DNA of 64,000 nucleotides from Trichoplusia ni (Eukaryota; Arthropoda; Insecta; Lepidoptera; Noctuidae), in contig NC_039492.1 in NCBI RefSeq assembly GCF_003590095.1, positions 10,726,001 to 10,790,000 on the forward strand, read 5' to 3'. The position numbers and the translations under genes are program-made. Shown here piece after piece: positions 15,201 to 26,002 of this stretch; the first letter of the stretch is position 1; the number at the start of each line of letters is the position of its first letter. The notes beneath the pieces are model-generated. The model ran no database searches, was not told the origin of the DNA, and saw only the letters and a program-made list of their open reading frames with translations.

Positions 15201-18172
15201 TGAACAATAATATCGCAACAACGCGAGCACTAAGCATTGAGCTTAAGCCCAACGCAAATACTGCGAGCGACCGTAACGCTTAAGCGTTAACTTGATATAA
15301 AGAATGACCTATAACACGCTTACAATCCAGTTGTAACGTAAGTAACCAGTTTATATTAGATAAAACATCCAATACGGACGTGGGAATGTAGGTTGAGCAG
15401 CCAGCGCAGCCCGCGCCCGGTGGCCGGCCGAGCCGCCGCAACACTTGGGGCTCGGGCACCTACTGGGTTGCGATAACCATTAACTGTAACAGCCCTATTA
15501 CTTTCTTTACCAAACAGCTTGTATCACATAGACCTGTCCCTAGTGCTCTTGCTCAATGGCTAGTGCTAGTAACTCTAATGTTTAATTTGCGGTAATCACG
15601 TAGTAGACAAATTCCTTTTCAGATGACTTAATTCTATTAGTTGGAGGGACTTATTTTTTAATTATTGTTCACAGTCTATCAATACATGTACATAATATGT
15701 ATTTTTGAGCTTTTGTGCAAAAAGAAATAAAAACGTACGTATTATACGTACAAAGTTATGTTTTACATACTCTATTTAAAGCATGGATTTAGCTTAAGTT
15801 AAGTCACCATTTAGCAAGACTTGGCGTGGAACTTAGATGCTGTAAGAGCCATCACAATAGACATTTGTATGTCGCAACATGCAGTGGCCAAGGGGCATCC
15901 ATCCACGCATTTCCCTCAAACAGCTTGTTTGCGACTACTTAAATAGGCACTCGACGTGATAGCAGAACCATGTAGTCGGCACTCTAGCCTGTGGCATATG
16001 CGTCACTCTTTGTTAAGACGAGGTATCACTATTCAATCCGTGACGGATGGTCTAATTGCCGTAAGAAACTTTTAAAGCTTTACAGCACACATTGACTAAC
16101 ATTCTAATCTTGGGCAAGAACATAAAGGATACAAGGATAGCAGGTAATTTCACTTTTGGCTTTTAGTGATCTTACTTCGACAGGCTTAAGTCAATCAGCG
16201 ACTCATGACAACCCCATGGTAGGGTCTACCGTGTCGTAAGATCCTCCACAGACGGAGGACAGTAAAAGTTACGTTGTCTATTGTCGGCGCAACCATAAAA
16301 TTTAAATTTATTATCTCCGCCCGTATAATTATTTGATAAACTTCACTTTTACTAAGTTACCACATACTTGGCATACACTTAGTAGTTGATCAATATACAT
16401 AATTTAAGATCATAGTACTTATCGTATGGATTGCAATACTAATGTTTTTATAGCCGGTTCTGGCCTCTCTAATTTAATAATGTTTCAGTCAAATCGCCTA
16501 ATTGTGACAGCAAGAAGTGTTTAATTAAAAAAGGATTGTTAATGTCGAGGTTATACTTGATGCAAGTTGAAATTGTGAATGTTCTAACATTGATAATAAC
16601 TGTTCGGTAAAGCGACCATTATAACTCATTTTTTACACCCACTCACAAGTACTTTTCTAACTATTTGACCGAGTAACCGCTGATATGATGGATGTATAGT
16701 GTAGCAATGGCACTCTTCAATTTCACGAAAGGCCAAATACATACTTAGGTAAAACCTAATTGTATAACATTTTAGAGAGCACTTAAAGTAAGATCTAAGT
16801 GCGTCTATAAATCAAGTCACTTTAAAAGTAGTAAAACGAAAATGAAACTTCCTGCCACAGGCAGTGACATTCTGCGCATAGTTACGCACTGCAATTATCA
16901 TATCAAATCGATACAGTTAGTTATCGATGCAATGCGTCGTAACAATAACTTACGTAACTTATTTAACTGATGGTAGTGACGGCATTTAACCCCGGCACGG
17001 TCTTGACGACTCGATAATCGTCGTCTTAATAGACGTAAAACCTGTGCATTACGAGATTTACTCCTGCATTTGAGAATGATACGTATTTTAGATTTCCATT
17101 GCAGCAGGCTTTTGTAGTGGGTGTTTAATCTTGGACTCGTAAATAACTAACAAACTTCTGTAAACATTGCAGAATAAAATTGCTTTATGTTTTTATCCAA
17201 GCCTAAATTTTTGAGAGCTTTCTTTTTGAGAATTGCTATTTTTACATTTACTTTGAGGTTAATCGGTTTAATACCCTTTTGGTTATGGCATAATTATTTA
17301 AACATATGAAGTTTATTAAACTTTAATATCTCAAACTATATACTCGTAACATATACTTGATATGCCAAGGATAATGCTATGACTTGAATACTAATCTCTA
17401 CAATTTTATAATGGCTTATATAACTTCAAAATTGCAGAGATATCATAAATTAGATAGTTATGTGCTTTTTATAATAAGTAAGAATAAACTGTGATACGTA
17501 TATACTTACCTAGTTAATATTTAAGTGTTTATTACTATTTTTAATAATACAAAGGTAGGCTTCATTCATAGTTTAAGCAATTTTGAAAATATAGAGCTTG
17601 CATTTCAGTCACGCATTAGTGCCCAAACCATTAAACTGTTGTGTGAATAATTATCATCATAAATATTTTTAATTTTGCAATTTTTCATATATGTAGCAAA
17701 TTTGAGGAAATATATAGTTACTACACCAAATATTAGATTACCTTATTCAGTTTTAATCGGTTTACAGAAGTTTTTCGTAAAGCTGTAGTAAGCTAAATTA
17801 TTATAAGATCTTGCTGGACATTTCAGAAATTATTTTGAATGTTCTGAATATTGAGGTGTTGCACACATTACCTACAGAAATATTACAACAAAAATATACA
17901 AGTACATCATTTGGCTCACATTGCTTGAATTAACTAAATGTAGTAGTAATAAAATGTACAGATGAAACATTTGATAGTTTGTTATTCTCCGTAAATGACA
18001 GACGTAGTGTCCATTATTACTTTTATTCGCCATGAATAACTCTTAAATTCTGTCATTAATGGTATGAAAATGTGTATAAACTTACCACATCGCTGAATGG
18101 TGAGATAACGTTACTGATGTTCAATGCGAGGGCTTCGGTTACAACTAACAGATGAACCACCGCCAACCACAT
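300..18172 (-). CDS. phospholipase B1-like GDSL lipase, 5' part (runs off left edge)
   Basis: Secreted or membrane-bound phospholipase B1-type esterase of the SGNH/GDSL family, which removes acyl chains from phospholipids. Proposed exons: 18172-18086, 3734-3479, 3022-2853, 1483-1267, 965-817, 468-300. All have AG/GT borders and phases agree, giving 349 residues before the gene leaves the window. Residues 1-16 (start MWLAVVHLLVV) look like a signal peptide. Family blocks in order: GDSL at 86-89 with nucleophile Ser88, the NLRGYSTGTG stretch after SWCAGGDASW (block II glycine region), GAND at 197-200 (oxyanion Asn199), and DCFH at 338-341 giving Asp338 and His341. All catalytic residues are present, so an active enzyme is likely. 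The usual C-terminal ALWNNM region is not in the first 299 bases. The exon 6 start was chosen at the AG before VESGRYDTR because it keeps frame and matches the family. Intron 1 is 14.35 kb. The paralogue within the insect family cannot be decided. Confidence 0.85.
2812..2877. repeat. short direct duplication spanning an exon-intron boundary
   Basis: A 25-bp stretch beginning cctagcttgtttaagagc occurs at 2812-2836 and again at 2853-2877, offset by 41 bp. The right copy is the last coding part of lipase exon 3 (DEDALKQAR) and is followed, on the minus strand, by a good gtgagt donor. The left copy lies in the intron and repeats the exon end without that donor. It looks like a small tandem duplication that copied the end of the exon into the intron. 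Confidence 0.8.
8484..8523 (+). repeat. 3'-end fragment of the 5S-like SINE family
   Basis: The segment beginning gttggtagccgaccccaac and ending ggctaggcc is nearly identical to the 3' ends of the two full-length SINE copies at 31025-31377 and 39514-39877. Only the tail survives here, so this is a 5'-truncated copy. Confidence 0.75.
9946..9972 (-). repeat. possible tRNA-derived SINE relic (B-box-like)
   Basis: On the minus strand the segment contains ggttcgaatcccacgggg, which fits the T-arm/B-box consensus of a tRNA promoter. No folded tRNA body or A box was recognised beside it, so a decayed SINE head is more likely than a tRNA gene. Confidence 0.35.
11455..11497. repeat. perfect 19-bp inverted repeat (hairpin)
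   Basis: The arm aatatttatatttcttgaa at 11455-11473 is followed after 5 bases by its exact reverse complement at 11479-11497. It lies inside lipase intron 1. It could be the core of a small palindromic MITE or a cruciform-prone AT-rich element. No gene is attached to it. Confidence 0.85.
14626..14845 (+). mobile_element. non-autonomous Helitron-like element (Lep1-type)
   Basis: The element starts tccatactaatattataaa and contains a short run of gtct repeats. It ends in a GC-rich segment (gcgaagccacgggcg) just before ctagt. These ends match the widespread small Helitron-like repeats of Lepidoptera, which start TC and end CTAGT without target-site duplication. It has no coding capacity at 220 bp. 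The end classification is from memory of the family. An element in the opposite orientation with a similar end lies at 24847-25112. Confidence 0.65.
15395..15475. other. GC-rich patch in lipase intron 1
   Basis: A roughly 80-bp stretch rich in gcc/gcg and CpG (for example ccgcgcccggtggccggccg) stands out in an AT-rich intron. No protein motif or splice-framed exon was recognised in it. It could be a conserved regulatory block or a fragment of an unidentified exon. Confidence 0.4.
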
Positions 18173-20605
18173 CGTGGTACCATCACGCACCACTTATCAC
18201 CACACAACACAATCACAGAAATAATAAAAAAAAAATGTTTATTTTTTTAAAAACAAAACCATTTAAAAAACAATCCTTTATTAGTTATATTAACTACAAT
18301 TCCATATTCAAGAAAATGAAAAAAAAAACAATTGACAAATAATTTTGTTTTTCGAACGCGTCTGGACGCGTACGGAGTTTGGCGGGAAAATGTGGGCACA
18401 TGCGCGGCGGCGCAGCGCGCGCCTCATATTGCACAAGATCTAACGCGCGACTCGACCTTACGACTGGTCCCCTACAAGGCTTTGGAGGATATCGCAAGGA
18501 TTCACCAATGTAGAGCAGCATGGGCCATACATAGTGTTCTTAGGTACCTGTTTATTGTTCAAGCTTCCAGTACATTCTAAATGTATAGGTATAATTACAC
18601 TAAATTTAAAATCTGTTTCTGAGTTAATATCAATTCAATCGAATTGATATGCACATAAATAAAAAAAATAGACTGTTATTTTTTTTATCCAGCCATCCGC
18701 TTGTTTTAAATCTGACTGCATTATATATGAAACCAAGGAGATTTAAAATGTTGGAAGTTAGTTTCAATGTGCTGCATAAATACAAAAAGCATTTAGCTGT
18801 GCCTAAAAATGCAGAAAAATCTTCGACTTATTAAATTATGTTTCCATTTATTTTACGAATCAAAAACTTACCTGCGGTATAAAGTGGAAGGTAACATTGC
18901 CAGATACATTATGTACCTACCTATTTTTGGGGTCATCTAATAAACCTACTTTGAAATCAGATTACCAACTTGGTAATCACACTTTGTCAAAATCTTTGAA
19001 ATCTCTATTTCAGAGATTTGCCACCTCAATACAAAAATGGTTTGTCTTTAAATATAAAAATGGAAAATTATTTGCTAAGGTTTCACAAAGCTCACGTACG
19101 CGTTAGAGATCGTTTTTGTAGAGCAAATTTTGATGCCATGTTAAATAAAGTGTCCGCAACTAGTTAAGCTTACTTCAATTTATTACTCTAAGTAAACTGA
19201 CAAAGTAATAAGTTATATTAATTATATAACAACGGATAGGCATGGCGGTCACACGGTATTAAAAATGGCTGTCAATTAAATTCGCCAGTACCAGTGAGAA
19301 AAGAGAGCGGAAACTCAAATGTAACTAAAACTATGTGAATAATACTAATTACTTTTTATCACCAATGAATGCCCATAATTTTATGACATGTAAAACACCC
19401 GCATGAATAGTATAATTAACCGAAGTAATTTCTACTGTGCACTAAGTTAAAATTAATTAAAAACTCCTTTTGTGTTTTGTTTAGGAAAATCGTATATTAT
19501 TGTTACGCCAATTTATTTAATTAATGTTCATTGTGTATGACGTAGCTTGCTATTTCGTGATGAGTGGCTCATTAAGCAATACTAATTACAATTTGTATAT
19601 AACTTGACGTACAGTTTTATCAGGTTTCCATGATTTTCTTTAACCAACGAACCTCCTTTTTGGAAAAATATATCTATGAAAAAAAACACAAAAGCCGCCT
19701 TCACAAAATGATTTGTTACTCTAGAACAAGAACCAACTTAGTATTATCAAAAGTGTAAACTAGTCAAACAAGATGTCTGCTGAAACCAGTTCAAAACTCA
19801 AACTTAATCATGGATTACTGTAGTTACACTCGAGCCCTAAGCCCGAAGAAAAACTGTAATTCCATAAGATCTGACTTTAGCTTATGCTTTCTGATTAGCA
19901 CTACCGGAAAATATGGTCTGAAGGTGTTGACGAAGTAAATTGCTAAGAAGGCAGTATAATACTGCTTCTACTACCTACGCAGATATATAATACCAGTGTT
20001 TATTCTTGCCGACATGATAAACATCAGTAAGAGAAACAGTTTTATGAAGATCTTGCTTAGGTTGACATCTATTTAGTAAATGACAATAACAACAGCTGAT
20101 CCAAAATTACTTTAACTAAAAAAAAAGATCGACTTCCAAACAAAAAAAGCTCACACAGCGAATATCAATACTAACTGCCTCGAGAGAGGAACTGGATAGT
20201 TTCAGACTTTTCTCGTACTCAATTTACCTAACTGGTATGCAACGTCTCCCACGTTTATTCGATACGCACATTAGCCAACTTTTTTATCAACTTCATCCAG
20301 ATTATAATACTCAAATTGAAACCCTCTCCTTTTTTGAAGTCCACAAGTATAATTCTTATAATTTAGCAATAGGTGTGTGTCGTCAACATTCGTATTTAAA
20401 TAATGTACCTAGCATTTTCCTTAATTTGTGACGTGAAATACTTTGCAGATCTACTTTTAGTGCCAAGTTTTGAAATCACGCGTTAGTACAAAACGAAACG
20501 TATATGACCTAATACAATTATTATCATAACAGCAAAACACCCGACTGCAAAATTTAATGAACTGAAAAGAGAAAACAAGTATGAAAATTATAAAATTAAA
20601 AACAA

Positions 20606-20676
20606 TAAAATTCCCTCACTAATGAACTATTTTTATACTAATGAAGCTTATAAAACGCTTCATTAATATAAAAATA
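20606..20676. repeat. imperfect inverted repeat
   Basis: The arm ctatttttatactaatgaagc is followed within about 10 bases by gcttcattaatataaaaatag, which is its reverse complement with one mismatch in 21. It is probably another small palindromic element just upstream of the MITE. Confidence 0.7.
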
Positions 20677-20763
20677 GTGGTTATTTAATGTATTTTACAG
20701 TATTAGTTATTTCATTATTAAACTAAGTTAAGAAATTATGTAGCCTTGGTCTCTACCCAAATA

Positions 20764-20993
20764 CTGGGCCCTAATTCTGCTATTTACAATGATCGATGAA
20801 TGAATGGCAATTGGATTAAATTTGAAATTATAAATATTCTCTTAAGCATTTTGCCAATACAATAATTGGAAGTTAATTGACCTTGAGTGTACCGTCCCGA
20901 ACTGAATTTACAATTATTGTGTATAAAAATTATAATTTTAAGCCAAATTTCATTCATTCAACGGCCGTTGTAAATAGCAGAATTGGGGCCCAG
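20764..20993. mobile_element. MITE-like element with long terminal inverted repeats
   Basis: The left arm starting ctgggccctaattctgct (about 20764-20833) is matched by an imperfect reverse complement ending agaattggggcccag (about 20930-20993). The arms are about 65-70 bp and the interior about 95 bp. The gggccc-ended arms and lack of coding capacity fit a non-autonomous DNA transposon. A target-site duplication could not be settled from the flanks. Confidence 0.7.
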
Positions 20994-23757
20994 ATGCATA
21001 CAACAAGGTGTATGTCAAAATGGATCCCGCTGGTTGGACTTACCACAGAAATGAACATACATACATAGTCCTAAACATATAATACAAACGCTCGAGAAAC
21101 ATTACCCTTCCTCTGAAGCAGTCGGGTGAGAAGGCTTTGAGACTATGACCTTGTATTCCTTTCTTTTAATGTGCGGGGTTTTTTCAAGATTGACTCACGT
21201 TGAAAAGTTGCGTAGCGTTTCAAAATCATTTGAAGTGAAGGTCAAAGGATTCCTTAGGTTGAGTTGTAATAAGCATCTTGGTTAAACTTGGTTTATCATT
21301 ATAGGTATCATGTTCATGATTCATAAGTGGGTAGGTATTAAATCGTATTTTGTCATCGATTAAGAAATTTATCAAAAGCTTAAATAAGCTTCCCCTTACA
21401 AGTTGCGGAAAGCAGGAAAATCCTGCCTGTCTTACCCAGGTAATAAACAGCAGGATCTGACGACAAACACCTGTCGAGATGTCGAAACCTAATAAAAGTA
21501 ATTTATAATTTTCTCGCGTTTCTTCGCGATATATTATTACATTAGTGTAACTTACCATATATTTTGCTCACGTAGATAATTCGGCGTTTGGCCTTGCCTA
21601 TTTCGCATAAAGAAATTACGAGTAGGTAGATGTCAAAAGGAAAGGCAATTTACGAAAAACATAATTTCTACATTTCTTTTTTTTATTGTCATTATTTCAG
21701 TTTAGTTTAATGTATTTCTCAACCCGATACAAAAATACTTATTTTATTTGTTTAATTTATTATTTTTGTTTCATAGGTACTAACATTGTTACGTTGCCGC
21801 TTAGTAGACGGTGATCTCAGGAACCCCTGAACCGATTTTGTATACTCAAAAATACTGCTCAACGAATAGGACATGTCATACTTAGTTAATGCCTATTTTG
21901 ATTTAAACCTATTGATGTGTTAATCTTTAAACCGAAATTTTTGGTGTTTTTGTACATATATTTAACCTAAGCTTGTTAATTAGAATTTCCTGATGTTACA
22001 ATCGGATAACCCACGCTGATAATTAATTATCACCTCTTACCGATAAAACTGCTAATGAAGAAACATCTCATTAGCAGTTGGTTTCATCACAATCAAAACG
22101 TAAATTTTTGTTTTGAAAAATAAACAACATTAATTAGAAAGTTAAAACTTCCTTTATCTTTTCTCAGTTAACGGCTAGGATTATTGACAGAACAATCGTG
22201 ACGAAATCACGAGTTTTTAGGTTTTTAGCAAACAAACTCGCATCGTAATTATTTCCGTCATGTTAGATAAAGTATTGTTGATTGTTGCTCAACTAACGCA
22301 CTTCGATAAAACACTCGCATTCACTCGTTTAATGAGAAAGTAAAGTGACATTTGTTTATTTAAGATGTACGATTGTAAAGGTGCCTAACGTAAGATAGGA
22401 TCACACGTGTTGTGTTGCAAACTCAGACCTGGGATTGTTACTGCTGATGTATTATGTCATCTCACATGTGTAAACAAGCAACGGAAAGTTGTGGAAAAGT
22501 TGAATGGATATATTTCTTCATTGGAACATTTTATACAAGTATTGACTTCCTTTATTTTTTTATAGCAGAACAATACTCAATACGCTTGCTGGAGTCATGG
22601 CATGTAGGTATTGCATTTTTCCAATGCAATCTTTTCCGGGTCACAACCTAGTCATTTAGCGGATCAAAATTTTGGATGAGACGTTTATTCTTGTAAGAAT
22701 CATGGCACACTGCCGCTACTGAAAAGCCAAAGCCGGAGGCCTAGTGTACGGTCCCTACACAGACTCATAAGATATCAATACATATAACAAGTCAATGGAA
22801 AGAACCGATACACGGTAAGATGTAAATAAAAAGTAGGTAAAGAAAAGACCTGAGAAAGGCCCAGGATCAGTCTTTACGTTATAACCAGGATAAACCCAGA
22901 AACTATTTCAATAGAATCAACATAATATACCACGACGTCTTCACAATTTACCCGCCTATAAATAAACGTTTGCATTATGAAACATTATAAATACCATTTG
23001 TAGGTAAGCTCAATATTTCATATATCCACGTAATACGGCAATATTTTATTACTTTATTGATTTTGTGTTTTTGATTTACGTGCGTAATTAGCATAGTGAA
23101 CGGATCCAACGAGGCAGGGGTCATATCGAACACAATTTTCGGATCTATGTAAAACCAATATTATATCACAACTCTTTTATCTTTGTCAAAGCTGTTGATA
23201 GTAGATATCTAATTAAAACTAAATATTTGTTATTCAAAGAAGCGATAAAAATACTATATTTTTCTAACTTATTCTCCCTTAAAAAAAGGCTTGTTTTGCT
23301 GTCGAAACTACATTGAAAAGGTTGTTCGATGTGACCTTATTTGGGAGAGGAATTCGTTCGGCAGAAAACCACAATATACTGTCTTAATAAAACTTGGTTA
23401 TCACACGCTTTAAAAACCTTTTAATTTAACAATATTTTGCAGATATCCTAAGAGCCAAATTAGACTGTTTCACCGAACCATACCCATGTACCGTTAGATC
23501 TTTGGTTTCTTATCCAAAGCCCACCATCAGATTATCGCTTACTCGCTTATATTTATCGTTGCAGTTATGTCACTTGTCATGCGTGTTCGTAACACAAAAC
23601 AAATATGGAGAAGGGAAAAGTTACTGATGGCCCTTGGCATGCGTTATCAACCGCGAGACCGTTGATAGAGGAAGGTTTTTAAAGAAAGAACAGCAGACAT
23701 CATGGAAACTATAATAAGGTTTTAATCATGTAAGTAAATCTATTCAATATGTGACAG

Positions 23758-23850
23758 CACGGATATCCGAGTAGTATAGGCCAACGCCAAATCAAGTGTC
23801 GTAGATTCGGTTCCCGCGTAGGACAAGAGTCTAGTTTTCTTGTAGGTACC
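23758..23850 (+). mobile_element. tRNA-derived SINE relic
   Basis: The segment cacggatatccgagtagt followed some 45 bases later by gattcggttcccgcg resembles the A-box and B-box halves of a tRNA-derived SINE head. The wording is similar to that of the better preserved copy at 37955-38150. It lacks a clear tail and is decayed. Confidence 0.55.
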
Positions 23851-24846
23851 TACTTGGGACTTGATCATTTATGAACAACGTGATACAAGAACAAAATTAC
23901 TTAGAACCATAAACGTTAAAAAAAATGATTAAAAACTACAACATTATGTCTGGCTAGAACTGAATCGGAAAAAGGGCTTTAATCATAAACAACGGTGTTC
24001 GTAGTAATTAATACATGACATAAGTGTTCCATCGATCAGTTTCGCAATATATTACGCCATTAGAAAGCAGGTCCGAAGCTGGACGGGGTTCCTACTGGCA
24101 TACCTTAAAAGACCTAAACAGTTTGTACAGAGACGGATCCGAATCGGCCCTTAATTTAATAATAATAAACTTTATCATTCGTTCTTTGCTCACAAGGTCC
24201 ATGGGATTATTATTTCCAAGAACGCCTGCTACAGAACATGTGAATGGTACTGTTCTGAAAGGACCCACCTAAACGATCTTATTTCTTATCCCGGTCGCTT
24301 GCCAGAGGAATATAGTCGCCCGCACACGTGACACGCCTCGGATATAGTTAGTAGTTACTCTGCGTAATGTTTACTTTAGTATGGGACGTTTAATTTAATT
24401 TTAACGAAGGTGTTGCAGGGATTCCTTTAATCAATATAATAGAAAGCTCATTATAGAAATATACTTAAAACATATGTAGAACATAATAACATTAGAATTA
24501 ATTAACGAGGAACATCGATTAAGAGTTTACAAAATTTTATAAGTCTCGAAATTGGCAACTTAATTGATATTAATATCATCGTAAGCGATGGAGCGGTCTA
24601 AAGAGCAAGTAACCAATTAAACAATCAGGAAATCAATCACGCAATCATAACTAGTTTTCGTTAACTAACTAAATTTTTAACCACCTTTCCTTGTATCTCC
24701 GTCAACAAACTCAACTCAACTCAAGCTATCCGAAGATGAGTCCTTAGACCAGTGTAAGTTGGGCCACGACAATCGGTAGTCTACCTTCCACATCCAGAGC
24801 GAGTCAGCCACCTATGAGGATCATTGGTTCTTCGATAATAGCAAAG

Positions 24847-25112
24847 ACTAGCTGTTGCCCGCGACTTCGTCCCCGTGGGTAGAAGATATAAGTTATGATT
24901 TATACCTGCCCTGTTTTTTTCACTTTTGCCATGATTGTATCTTCGCTCCTATTAGTCGCAGCGTGATGGTTTATAGCCTAAAGCCTTCCTCGATGAATGG
25001 TCTATGCAACACAAAGAAGAATTTTTCAATTTGGACCAGTAGTTCCTGAGATTAGCGCGTTCCAACAAACAAACAAACTCTTCAGCTTTATATATTAGTA
25101 TAGAAGTATAGA
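24847..25112 (-). mobile_element. non-autonomous Helitron-like element, opposite orientation
   Basis: Begins actagctgttgcccgcgact, a very common lepidopteran repeat end, and finishes near tatatattagtatagaagta. On the minus strand it therefore starts TC-TATACT and ends CTAGT, matching the ends of the element at 14626-14845 in reverse. The interior has small chance open frames only. Confidence 0.65.
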
Positions 25113-25454
25113 TAATATTTAAGAATAATTAAGGAATTTTATAGCCTAATTAATTGTCGCCCTGAATCCGTCCCAGTGTCGTCGGTTAACATTCGCACCA
25201 CGGCCTTGCGTGTGAAGAATCCACGCATTCATTTTGTTCGGAAATCATTTGACATATCTAGGTTGCACGTGGACTGTGATTTATTGATTTGTGATTTCAG
25301 CCTGAATATACATACCACTTTGAAGGAATTGAGGATACATGCTTGCACTAAATTAGTAAGTATGTCGTAAACCGGAAAAAGACGATATATCTTCTATGGT
25401 AGAGTGCACCCACGATATTCATTCATCAATTAGACTTGATTTAAGGTAATTAAA

Positions 25455-25565
25455 ATGGACTGCACAGAAAGCTGAGTGGTTGAGGTCACCACGCCAGATC
25501 CACTGTTTACCCCGCCGTGGACAAGCGTTTATGTGATCCACGGCTTGCTCTGAGACTGAGTATCT
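25455..25565 (+). mobile_element. tRNA-derived SINE relic
   Basis: The stretch gctgagtggttgaggtcacc, then ccgtggacaagcgtttatgt and gatccacggcttgctctgag, parallels the SINE at 37955-38150 almost word for word, but the B box is damaged. It belongs to the same family in a more decayed state. Confidence 0.65.
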
Positions 25566-26002
25566 TTTTTAATGTGACTTGAACGTTTTTTGAGGCGACA
25601 TAAGGATAAAATTCCTTAGGGTGGGAGTCGTTTTGTTTTCAAGAAACAAAGTAGGATTCTTCTCCTCTAATGAGTCCCACTAATAGGTGTAGTTGAATTT
25701 TCTATTTATCGTACACCTAAGTCATTTTTATCCTTGTTAGCTTTTTTCAAAAAGTGTAAATTAATTAAATAAATTGAACAAACACCAATTTTTTGAATGA
25801 GATATAAATATCCGTGTTTATTATGTTCTTCTACTTGTATTAACATTTAGCTACAAGGCATCGGATTTCTGAACTGGTTGAAATGACGTCACCTCTCTGT
25901 CAACTGTCAATAAACGCGAATGTCACTGAATTGCACTGTTCTGTAGTCTTATTTGTATTTGCATGAAGAATTCTGTTTTCTGAAATCAAATAAGGAAAAA
26001 AC

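Larger units (their letters stand above)
3735..18085 (-). other. very large first intron of the lipase gene
   Basis: This 14.35-kb intron separates the signal-peptide exon from the catalytic exons. It holds a 3' SINE fragment (8484-8523), a perfect 19-bp hairpin (11455-11497), a Helitron-like element (14626-14845), a possible SINE relic near 9946-9972 and a GC-rich patch (15395-15475). The rest is AT-rich with only chance-length open frames. No second gene with recognisable protein similarity was found on either strand. Confidence 0.7.
18173..26002. other. intergenic region between lipase and dynactin 4 (divergent genes)
   Basis: Contains a MITE-like inverted-repeat element (20764-20993), two tRNA-derived SINE relics (about 23758-23850 and 25455-25565) and a Helitron-like element (24847-25112). 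The region must also hold the promoters of the two divergent genes, but no convincing core promoter was identified. The remaining sequence is AT-rich with open frames of chance length. Confidence 0.6.

Noticed and set aside
21226..21558. 110-codon minus-strand frame in the intergenic region
   Set aside because: No recognisable motif, chance-level length and composition.
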